The notes below the pieces were generated by a model that did not search any database, had not been told where the DNA came from, and worked only from the letters and a program-made list of their open reading frames with translations. DNA of 5,057 bases, from the NCBI GenBank assembly GCA_017434685.1, contig JAFREV010000056.1:1-5057 (forward strand), written 5' to 3'. Source of the DNA: Mogibacterium sp. Its GTDB lineage: Bacteria; Bacillota; Clostridia; Peptostreptococcales; Anaerovoracaceae. Positions 1 through 5,057 of this stretch are shown here, one piece after another. Position numbers and translations under genes: made by a program. Each line of letters starts with the position of its first letter. The stretch's first letter is position 1.

Positions 1-1
1 G

Positions 2-1285
2 ATCAAACGAGTTTCGATAGACATAAACAGATACCGCCAGCTCTTGCCGGGCGTTATATATGAGTATCCTCCTGCTCAGGATAAGATTGGGTTCAGGGAT
101 GTGACGGAGTCGACAGGGCTCCCTCATGACGATAAAGGTATTATGAAAAGAGTCGCAGGCATATCCCCTGCTCTGAGCCGCGAGATGCTCAGGTACTGCG
201 AGGAGCCTTTAGATACATCTCTCGTATCTGATATCCCGGCCAAGAGGCTGCTTGAGATCATCTCATCGATAGATGAGGCTGCATACACGCCGAGGGTTTA
301 TCTAGATGGTGATACGCCGCGCGAGTTTCATGTCGCAGAGCTTTCGGAGTATTCGGATCTTGAGATAATGGAATTCGAAAACACATCGGAGTGCATCGAC
401 TACTATTTCTCAAACAGAGAAGCGTCCAATCTTGTAAGGCAAAAGTCCATGCCTCTTCTCAAAACCGCAGAAGCCGCACTGTATAAGGCCCTTCTTAAGA
501 AAAAGAAACTCTCAGAGGACCTTTTGAGTGCCGAGAATTCAGATAAGTACAGGCTGTATGGGGAGCTTTTGACTGCCAACATCCATCTTGTAAAGCCGGG
601 AGCGAAGTCCGTCAGACTGACTAACTATTATGACGGCAGCGAGATCGAGATCCCGCTCGATGAAAAGATAAATGCATCGGCCAATGCGCAGAGGTATTTC
701 AAGAAATACTCCAAAGCGAGGACGGCCATTCACGAAAAGCAAAGTCAGCTCGAGGATAATGAGCAGGATATACTGTATCTCGAGTCTGTGGTGCAGAATA
801 TCGAGAGAGCTGACAGCGTTCCCCTCCTCGAAGCCATACGAGATGAACTCGAAGAAACAGGTTACGTCAGGCGCCGCGCCAAGGCGTCTCAGAGAAAGCG
901 CAAAAAAGAAAAGCCTGAGCCTATACGCTACGAACTCAGCGACGGCACTGCCGCGCTTGTGGGGAGAAATAACATAGAAAATGACTGGCTCACAATGAAG
1001 AACGCAGCCAAGACGGATGTCTGGTTTCACACCAAAGATATTCCGGGCTCACACGTTATAATAAAACTCGATGACGGGCGCAGATTGGATGATTTGTCCG
1101 CAGAGCTGATATATGAAGCCGCATCGATTGCGGCCTATCACAGCAAGGCCAAAGACTCGGATAATGTACCGGTGGACTATGTGCCGGTCAGATATATCAA
1201 GAAACCTAACGGTGCCAAACCCGGCATGGTCATATTCACACACAATCAGACTGTGTATGTAACGCCGAAACTGCCGACTGAGTAG
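2..1285 (+). CDS. rqcH: RqcH / FbpA-family (NFACT) ribosome quality control protein, 5'-truncated by window edge
   Basis: RqcH binds stalled 50S subunits carrying peptidyl-tRNA and directs C-terminal alanine tailing of the nascent chain; older annotations call it a fibronectin-binding protein. The reading frame is open to the left edge. The residues before the TTG at 44 (ending NRYRQL, then LPGVIYEYPPAQDK) are typical of the family interior, so that TTG is not the start and roughly 140-150 N-terminal residues are missing. Of 427 visible residues, the first ~140 hold the end of NFACT-N and a helix-hairpin-helix-like stretch (GISPALSREML). About 145-300 is the charged coiled-coil part (AQRYFKKYSKA, later a basic RRRAKASQRKRKKEK run). 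The last ~125 are the NFACT-R (DUF814) domain, with ENDWLTMKNA, DVWFHTKDIPGSHVI and KKPNGAKPGMV. The Asp-Arg pair needed for tRNA binding falls in the missing part. It is the first visible gene of a plus-strand operon, 21 nt before lspA. The family call is very secure. Confidence 0.95.
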   Translation: MKRVSIDINRYRQLLPGVIYEYPPAQDKIGFRDVTESTGLPHDDKGIMKRVAGISPALSREMLRYCEEPLDTSLVSDIPAKRLLEIISSIDEAAYTPRVYLDGDTPREFHVAELSEYSDLEIMEFENTSECIDYYFSNREASNLVRQKSMPLLKTAEAALYKALLKKKKLSEDLLSAENSDKYRLYGELLTANIHLVKPGAKSVRLTNYYDGSEIEIPLDEKINASANAQRYFKKYSKARTAIHEKQSQLEDNEQDILYLESVVQNIERADSVPLLEAIRDELEETGYVRRRAKASQRKRKKEKPEPIRYELSDGTAALVGRNNIENDWLTMKNAAKTDVWFHTKDIPGSHVIIKLDDGRRLDDLSAELIYEAASIAAYHSKAKDSDNVPVDYVPVRYIKKPNGAKPGMVIFTHNQTVYVTPKLPTE

Positions 1286-1296
1286 CACATCATCAT

Positions 1297-1302
1297 GAGG
1301 TG
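1297..1302 (+). promoter_or_regulatory. Ribosome binding site deciding the lspA start
   Basis: GAGGTG matches the anti-Shine-Dalgarno sequence and leaves 6 nt between GAGG and a TTG at 1307. The alternative ATG at 1295 overlaps this site and has no purine-rich motif before it (AGTAGCACATCATC). The site therefore supports TTG 1307 as the initiation codon. Confidence 0.65.
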
Positions 1303-1306
1303 TATT

Positions 1307-1768
1307 TTGAAGAAAATAATCTACCCGCTGGCTGCAGCCTTTGTTATCGTTGCAGATCAGATAACTAAATACCTGGTCAGGGCAAACATGCAGCCCGGTG
1401 ATAAAATCCCGGTCATCGGAGACTGGATGAACATTTACTATGTTCAGAACACCGGAACTGCGTTCAGCATGTTTGAGGGAAACAAATTAGTCACTATAGT
1501 CCTGACCTCTGTACTCATCATAGTCTGCATGGCTTTCGCAATCAGCGAGGCTAAGGATGGTCGAAAAGCATCTTCATTACTGCTTACGCTAATTGCTGCC
1601 GGCGGCGCATCAAATATGATTGACCGCCTGAGCCTCGGTTTCGTCACGGATATGATTTCCTGCGGAAGTTTTGCTGTATTTAATGTTGCGGACATCTTCG
1701 TAACCTGCAGCTGCGTGCTGATGATAATCGCAGCTTTCTTCATGTTTAAAAACGGAGAGGAGGAGTAA
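1307..1768 (+). CDS. lspA: Lipoprotein signal peptidase (signal peptidase II)
   Basis: An integral-membrane aspartyl protease (peptidase family A8) that removes the signal peptide from prolipoproteins after diacylglyceryl modification of the lipobox cysteine. The 153-residue product has the family's usual length and four hydrophobic segments (about 4-17, 60-79, 88-102, 123-147). Family blocks are present: ADQITKYLV with Asp17, VQNTGTAFS with Asn48, SNMIDRL with catalytic Asp106, and FNVADIFVT with catalytic Asp129. The usual GN before the first catalytic block reads SN here, a mild variation. I chose TTG 1307 because GAGGTG sits at the right distance and the protein then starts MKKIIYPLAAAF, typical of the family; ATG 1295 would add four residues (MRCI) and has no ribosome binding site. 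It lies 21 nt after rqcH and its TAA directly abuts the next ATG, so it is co-transcribed with both. Function is secure; the start is likely rather than certain. Confidence 0.96.
   Translation: MKKIIYPLAAAFVIVADQITKYLVRANMQPGDKIPVIGDWMNIYYVQNTGTAFSMFEGNKLVTIVLTSVLIIVCMAFAISEAKDGRKASSLLLTLIAAGGASNMIDRLSLGFVTDMISCGSFAVFNVADIFVTCSCVLMIIAAFFMFKNGEEE
1756..1765 (+). promoter_or_regulatory. Ribosome binding site of the rluD-family gene, inside the lspA 3' end
   Basis: AGAGGAGGAG encodes the last lspA residues (GEEE) and is also a strong Shine-Dalgarno sequence a few nt before ATG 1769. Together with the abutting TAA/ATG this suggests translational coupling between the two genes. Confidence 0.8.
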
Positions 1769-2713
1769 ATGGATAATTACAAACTCACTCTTACGGCAGG
1801 AACGGAAGATGCGGGGGCAAGGCTCGACGCCTTTATCGGATTTAACACAGATGAGCTTTCGAGAAGCTATGCGGTCAAACTCATAGAGCAGGGCCTCGTC
1901 ACTGTGGGCGGCTCCTCTGTCACATCGAAAAAATACAAAATAAATACAGGAGATGAGATCGTAATAGAGATGCCTGAACCTGAGACTTTAGACATCAAGG
2001 CCGAGGACATACCTCTTGAGATAGTTTACGAAGATAATGATGTCGCGGTTATAAATAAGCCACGTGGAATGGTGGTGCATCCGGGTCCCGGCAACTACAC
2101 GGGCACCCTTGTCAACGCCATAATGTACCATATGGGAGACTCCCTCTCTTCGATCAACGGCGTCATCAGGCCGGGTATCGTACACAGAATCGATAAGGAC
2201 ACGAGCGGACTTCTCATGATAGCCAAAAACGACAAGGCTCATGAGTCACTTGCCGCCCAGCTTGCCGAGCACTCAGTCACAAGAGAATACACCGCTCTTT
2301 GCTATGACAACATCAAAGAAGACGAGCTCACTATTGACTTGCCTATAGGGCGCGATGAGCGAAACCGCCTCAGAAATGCGGTTAACGGCGCGGCAGCCAA
2401 GGAGGCCGTGACGCATATTAAAGTTCTCGAGCGTTACGGCAAATTCACCCTCGTCAAAGCGATTCTTGAGACAGGCAGAACCCATCAGATCAGAGTTCAT
2501 ATGGCATATATGCATCATCCTCTGGTCGGAGATGAGCTCTACGGTCCTCGCCGCCAGTCATCAAAAATCGAGGGCATAGCAGTCAGCGGTCAGTTGCTTC
2601 ATGCAGGTACCCTCGGTTTTGTTCATCCGAGTTTGGATATGTATATGGAATTTCACTCAGACCTTCCTGATGTCTTCGAAGAAGTTCTTACTCGTCTGAA
2701 CCGTCAAAAGTAA
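1769..2713 (+). CDS. rluD: RluA/RluD-family 23S rRNA pseudouridine synthase
   Basis: Converts specific uridines in RNA to pseudouridine. In the family, RluD modifies helix 69 of 23S rRNA, but the exact target of this protein cannot be read from sequence. The 314-residue length is typical. An S4 RNA-binding domain spans about 15-75 (ARLDAFIG, SRSYAVKLIEQGLVTVGG). The catalytic domain follows, with NKPRGMVVHPGPGN (97-109), motif II HRIDKDTSGLL whose first Asp (142) is the catalytic nucleophile, GRDERNR (194-200), and the C-terminal GRTHQIRVH and HAGTLGFVHP blocks. The start is fixed by a strong ribosome binding site and by the lspA stop immediately before it. In Bacillus subtilis the equivalent pair lspA-ylyB precedes the pyr operon; here a pyr gene lies nearby on the opposite strand. 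The last 26 bp overlap the convergent gene. No intrinsic terminator is visible after the stop. The family is certain; assignment to RluD over other RluA-type paralogues is probable. Confidence 0.93.
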   Translation: MDNYKLTLTAGTEDAGARLDAFIGFNTDELSRSYAVKLIEQGLVTVGGSSVTSKKYKINTGDEIVIEMPEPETLDIKAEDIPLEIVYEDNDVAVINKPRGMVVHPGPGNYTGTLVNAIMYHMGDSLSSINGVIRPGIVHRIDKDTSGLLMIAKNDKAHESLAAQLAEHSVTREYTALCYDNIKEDELTIDLPIGRDERNRLRNAVNGAAAKEAVTHIKVLERYGKFTLVKAILETGRTHQIRVHMAYMHHPLVGDELYGPRRQSSKIEGIAVSGQLLHAGTLGFVHPSLDMYMEFHSDLPDVFEEVLTRLNRQK

Positions 2714-3215
2714 ATTCCACTTCGTCAGTCTCATTTACAGGCTCTGCTGCCGGCGCTTCATTTGGCGCTGCTTGTGCAGGGTCATTTTTTACGACATCAA
2801 AGTCCACGGTCCTGGCCTGGCAAGCGTCACCTGTACGATTGTCCCCCACGCCCATCGGTCCGTAATATGATGAATCATCAAAACCTGTCATCGGATAAAA
2901 TATGAATGGTACGAACATATATCCCCACAGCCAACCATCAGGTTTACCGTAAGCTTTTGCGGTGGCATTTCCGATTTGGTATTTAAAGTACCATCTGATT
3001 ATCGGAATGCATAGTCCTATAAAGTACCACCCGTTGTTCATAACCTTTTCACATAGTTTGTAATAGTTGTAAAAAGGAACAATAGCCATCCATCCCGGCT
3101 CATTTGCCTTTTCAAACATTTTCCAAAGCCCCACAACTTCAAGTATCCAAAACAGTGTAGTGAAGCTGCTTCCGCTTGTGCTGTTTTCCTGTGCATATGC
3201 AAGTAATGAATCCAT
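2688..3215 (-). CDS. Small DUF5684-type membrane protein of unknown function
   Basis: A 175-residue protein with no known function. It resembles the DUF5684 family, seen in the pattern LWKMFEKANEPGWMAIVPFYNYYKL (about residues 30-54) followed by AKAYGKPDG. Hydrophobic stretches fit four membrane segments: about 17-33, 42-56, 61-78 and 94-112. After residue 113 the chain is hydrophilic, and the tail from about 136 is rich in Ala, Pro, Asp and Glu (NEAPAAEP, DEVEFTFDGSDE), probably a disordered tail. The start has AAGGAG 7 nt upstream. The gene is separated from the transporter by 112 nt containing its own likely promoter, so it is probably transcribed independently. Its final codons overlap the convergent rluD-family gene by 26 bp. 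The coding call is secure given the ribosome binding site, promoter and family pattern; the family name comes from memory of the motif and should be confirmed by a profile search. Confidence 0.85.
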   Translation of the reverse strand: MDSLLAYAQENSTSGSSFTTLFWILEVVGLWKMFEKANEPGWMAIVPFYNYYKLCEKVMNNGWYFIGLCIPIIRWYFKYQIGNATAKAYGKPDGWLWGYMFVPFIFYPMTGFDDSSYYGPMGVGDNRTGDACQARTVDFDVVKNDPAQAAPNEAPAAEPVNETDEVEFTFDGSDE

Positions 3216-3222
3216 AATCCTT

Positions 3223-3228
3223 CTCCTT
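3223..3228 (-). promoter_or_regulatory. Ribosome binding site of the DUF5684 gene
   Basis: On the minus strand AAGGAG lies 7 nt before ATG (3215-3213), a near-ideal Shine-Dalgarno site. It fixes this start and excludes the overlapping frame that opens further upstream. Confidence 0.8.
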
Positions 3229-3239
3229 TTCTGCTTACG

Positions 3240-3301
3240 CGAATACTCATACGTGCTTTCCGAATATACCCTATCTTCGTATTCGCATCTGCTTTTATTC
3301 G
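3240..3301. repeat. Four-copy CGAATA cluster, two copies in each orientation
   Basis: CGAATA occurs at 3240-3245 and 3261-3266, and its complement TATTCG at 3280-3285 and 3296-3301. Starts are 21, 19 and 16 bp apart. The first and third copies extend to a perfect 8-bp inverted repeat, GCGAATAC (3239-3246) with GTATTCGC (3279-3286). The cluster lies between the likely promoter and the ribosome binding site of the DUF5684 gene. In the transcript, two CGAAUA copies precede two UAUUCG copies, so nested or mutually exclusive hairpins are possible. It could be an operator array or a structured leader; no known riboswitch class is recognised. Confidence 0.55.
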
Positions 3302-3306
3302 TACAT

Positions 3307-3315
3307 ATTGTAGCA
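3307..3315 (-). promoter_or_regulatory. Extended -10 promoter for the DUF5684 gene
   Basis: On the minus strand the sequence reads TGCTACAAT: a TGn extension plus a TACAAT -10 hexamer (3312-3307), one base from consensus. No good -35 is present; the hexamer 17 bp upstream reads TCGCAT. The extended -10 would have to compensate. Transcription would begin near 3300, giving a leader of about 85 nt. The promoter directly follows the transporter's stop codon. A weak dyad ATTGT (3307-3311)/ACAAT (3318-3322) overlaps the -10. Confidence 0.5.
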
Positions 3316-3327
3316 CAACAATCTTTG

Positions 3328-4272
3328 TTATGCGATGAGTGAGATAACAGCCGTGCCTGCTATTATCATAATCATTCCCGCAACCTTGGCTGCCGTCACA
3401 GGTTTTTTGTCTATTCCGAGGAAACCCGTGGCGTCTATCACCAGGCTCGTCGCCATCATGCCTGCGAGGTTCATAATATTTACAAGGCCCGTGCCGAGTA
3501 TATTGGCCGCTATGGCGTTGCCGCCTACTACGATTACCGCGAGGGTTCCTCCGTAAATCATATATCTGCTCATTCTGACTTTTTCAAATGATCCGCCTTC
3601 CTCAAATATGGCTCTTCCCCCGCGAACTGCACTTACGACTATCATAAGAGCTGTGGTCGTAATAAGCCCCACCGTCATTGAAATCAAGGCTGTTTTTGCA
3701 AAATTATCCACTACTGTATTAAGCGTGCCGTTTGCTGCGACCTGAACAGAAGCAGCAGTACCGTTTACGATCGCAAGCAGCACGAAGACCGAAATGATGT
3801 TATCACTCTTTTTAATCTTTTCAGCATTTTTGTCTATGGCGCTTACGAATATTCCGCCGATTACAAGTGCAGCTCCCACCGCCCTTGCGAGGTTCATGCC
3901 TATCTGCTGCTGTCCGAACATTCCGAACTGATCTATCAAAAGGCCGGCGATTACCTGGGCCGTGGATGCGAGCATCATCTGCCTCGCGCTTCCGAGCTTA
4001 GGTATACAAAGGCTGTTGGTCATTATTACCACCGGTCCGCACGCCCCGCCTATCCATATCCAAGGCGGATACTTCGCAACCTCCGCAAGAGGTATAGAGA
4101 AATTGTGCCATACCGCAGCGATTATTACCACAAGCACCGCAATTGAGACAATAAAGTTAATCGCCGCAACGAGATACGGCGATTTGATAAGTCTTCTTGT
4201 CTCAGCATTGGCGCTTGCCTGCATGGCCGTAGACAGGCCCGCGGCAGCAGCGATAATGTATCCGATTATCAT
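3328..4272 (-). CDS. DMT-superfamily transporter, YdcZ/DUF606 type, two-repeat form
   Basis: A 314-residue integral-membrane protein with about ten hydrophobic segments and a visible internal duplication, as expected for fused DUF606 (EamA-like) halves. Residues 11-50 (GLSTAMQASANAETRRLI) match 171-212 (GTAASVQVAANGTLNTVV). Residues 75-143 (GGACGPVVIM, IAGLLIDQFGMFG) match 241-310 (GGTLAVIVVG, ATSLVIDATGFLG). The charged linker at about 147-157 (DKNAEKIKKSD) separates the halves. The family is thought to move small metabolites across the cytoplasmic membrane; the substrate is unknown. The gene begins 13 nt after the pyrF stop, with AAGGA (4283-4279) 6 nt before ATG, so it is probably expressed with pyrF. 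A nucleobase or pyrimidine-related substrate is only a guess from that context. No T-run terminator is seen after its stop; the next gene's promoter begins there. Confidence 0.9.
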   Translation of the reverse strand: MIIGYIIAAAAGLSTAMQASANAETRRLIKSPYLVAAINFIVSIAVLVVIIAAVWHNFSIPLAEVAKYPPWIWIGGACGPVVIMTNSLCIPKLGSARQMMLASTAQVIAGLLIDQFGMFGQQQIGMNLARAVGAALVIGGIFVSAIDKNAEKIKKSDNIISVFVLLAIVNGTAASVQVAANGTLNTVVDNFAKTALISMTVGLITTTALMIVVSAVRGGRAIFEEGGSFEKVRMSRYMIYGGTLAVIVVGGNAIAANILGTGLVNIMNLAGMMATSLVIDATGFLGIDKKPVTAAKVAGMIMIIAGTAVISLIA

Positions 4273-4278
4273 TATTTA

Positions 4279-4283
4279 TCCTT
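4279..4283 (-). promoter_or_regulatory. Ribosome binding site of the DMT transporter gene
   Basis: AAGGA on the minus strand, 6 nt from the ATG and inside the 13-nt gap after the pyrF stop. The gap leaves no room for a separate promoter and supports co-transcription. Confidence 0.7.
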
Positions 4284-4285
4284 TT

Positions 4286-5038
4286 TTATCTGCCTATAAA
4301 CTGCGAGCATACTTCGGCATACGCTTCACTCGGTTTTTCGGCTGCGGTGATAGGTCTTCCGACGACTATGTAATCCGAACCGGCTTCCCTCGCCTCCTTT
4401 GGTGTCATGACCCTCTTTTGGTCATCTGAACCGTCCTTTGTAAGGCGTATTCCCGGAGTAACCGTGAGAAAGTCCAATCCGCAGGCTTCATGAATCCCGG
4501 CCGCCTCAAATGCCGAGCATACAACTCCGTCCAGACCTGCTTCTTTGGCATTAAGAGCATATTGCTTAACTACTTCTTCAAGAGGTCTGTCTATGAGAAG
4601 TTCTCTGTGCATAGTGCCCTCATCAGTTGATGTCAGCTGAGTAACCGCTATCAGTTTCGGTTTATCCGCAAGCCTTGCCGAACCGAGCATGAGGCCCGCC
4701 TTGGCAGCAACCATCATATCTATTCCGCCGGCAGCGTGCAGATTTACCATATCCACTCCGTACTCACCGAGCACCTGCATAGTTTTCTTTACGGTGTTTG
4801 GAATGTCGTGAAGCTTCAGATCGAGGAAAACCTTGTGGCCCCTGTCTTTCAACGTTTTTACGATCTTCGGACCCTCTGCATAATAAAGTTCCATGCCTAT
4901 CTTTACAAAAGGTCTCGGAATTACGGTAATATCGTCGCACTTTACTACCTCATCCCTGATTCGTGTAAGTTTGTCCAGGAATTTTATCGTTTCATCTGCG
5001 CTTGGAAAATCACAAGCAATAATTACATCTTTAGCCAT
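4286..5038 (-). CDS. pyrF: Orotidine 5'-phosphate decarboxylase, subfamily 1
   Basis: A cytoplasmic TIM-barrel enzyme that decarboxylates OMP to UMP, the last step of de novo pyrimidine synthesis. The 250-residue protein carries the full active site: Asp10 (IIACDF), Lys46 (FVKIGMEL), and the signature FLDLKLHDIPNTV with Asp73, Lys75 and Asp78. The phosphate-binding end is also present, with TVTPGIR (193-198), Gln207 and VVGRPIT with Arg228. Strings such as AVTQLTST and GLDGVVCS match the Bacillus-type subfamily. Between the first two strands (about residues 23-43) it is roughly 14 residues longer than B. subtilis PyrF as I recall it, with no frame break. The start is supported by AAGGGGG 6 nt upstream. 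A DMT transporter follows after 13 nt. Upstream genes, possibly other pyr genes, and any regulatory leader lie outside the window. Confidence 0.97.
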   Translation of the reverse strand: MAKDVIIACDFPSADETIKFLDKLTRIRDEVVKCDDITVIPRPFVKIGMELYYAEGPKIVKTLKDRGHKVFLDLKLHDIPNTVKKTMQVLGEYGVDMVNLHAAGGIDMMVAAKAGLMLGSARLADKPKLIAVTQLTSTDEGTMHRELLIDRPLEEVVKQYALNAKEAGLDGVVCSAFEAAGIHEACGLDFLTVTPGIRLTKDGSDDQKRVMTPKEAREAGSDYIVVGRPITAAEKPSEAYAEVCSQFIGR

Positions 5039-5044
5039 ATCAGG

Positions 5045-5051
5045 CCCCCTT
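5045..5051 (-). promoter_or_regulatory. Ribosome binding site of pyrF
   Basis: AAGGGGG on the minus strand, 6 nt before the ATG at 5038. It supports this start. The remaining few bases to the window edge show no promoter. Confidence 0.7.
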
Positions 5052-5057
5052 TATCCA

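Noticed and set aside
44..46. TTG at 44 as the start of the first gene
   Set aside because: The frame is open to the window edge, the residues before it fit the RqcH family, and the protein would lack most of NFACT-N.
539..1030. Long open frame on the minus strand inside rqcH
   Set aside because: No family resemblance and fully covered by strongly conserved rqcH coding sequence; an antisense shadow.
2673..2682. Perfect 10-bp palindrome TCTTCGAAGA near the convergent gene ends
   Set aside because: It encodes ordinary residues of the pseudouridine synthase, leaves no hairpin loop and has no T-run; likely chance.
2768..2790. Possible terminator for the rluD-family gene: CTGC/GCAG hairpin followed by a run of six T
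   Set aside because: The stem is only 4 bp and the T-run is separated from it by five bases, inside the opposing gene; too weak to call.
3271..3288. Five-codon upstream ORF (ATG to TAG, minus strand) in the DUF5684 leader
   Set aside because: No Shine-Dalgarno sequence ahead of it and very short; probably chance, although it overlaps one CGAATA copy.
3038..3316. Minus-strand frame beginning in the DUF5684 leader and overlapping its N-terminal half
   Set aside because: Its GTG start overlaps the putative -10 region, it has no ribosome binding site, and its sequence is unrelated to the DUF5684-like product of the main frame.
3962..4429. Plus-strand open frame spanning the transporter start and pyrF end
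   Set aside because: It crosses two well-supported genes on the other strand, and its product resembles no family I recognise.

Overview
The window carries six protein-coding genes and looks like ordinary chromosomal DNA of a Gram-positive anaerobe, probably a member of the Clostridia (Bacillota). This rests on strong GGAGG-type ribosome binding sites, a Firmicutes-style RqcH/FbpA protein, a Bacillus-type (subfamily 1) orotidine-phosphate decarboxylase, a DUF5684 membrane protein, and a base composition that by eye is near 50% GC. No phage, transposon, CRISPR, tRNA or rRNA sequence is visible. The genus cannot be fixed from the sequence alone.

Left half, plus strand (1-2713): a tightly packed gene string. 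It opens with the 3' three-quarters of rqcH (ribosome-associated quality control; its start lies before the window). lspA (lipoprotein signal peptidase) follows and most likely starts at a TTG codon. Next is an RluD-family rRNA pseudouridine synthase whose ATG directly follows the lspA stop codon. The 21-nt and 0-nt gaps indicate one transcript; its promoter lies upstream of the window.

Right half, minus strand (5057 down to 2688): pyrF (orotidine-5'-phosphate decarboxylase, last step of UMP synthesis) is followed 13 nt later by a two-repeat YdcZ/DUF606-type DMT transporter, probably on the same transcript. A 112-nt gap then precedes a small DUF5684 membrane protein that has its own likely promoter. 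Its 3' end overlaps the end of the rluD gene by 26 bp, tail to tail.

The only intergenic stretch with real content is 3216-3327. It holds an extended -10 promoter and four copies of the hexamer CGAATA, two in each orientation, in the leader of the DUF5684 gene. This is the most interesting unexplained signal here: either an operator array or a leader RNA able to form alternative hairpins. Nothing else points clearly to a new biological system.
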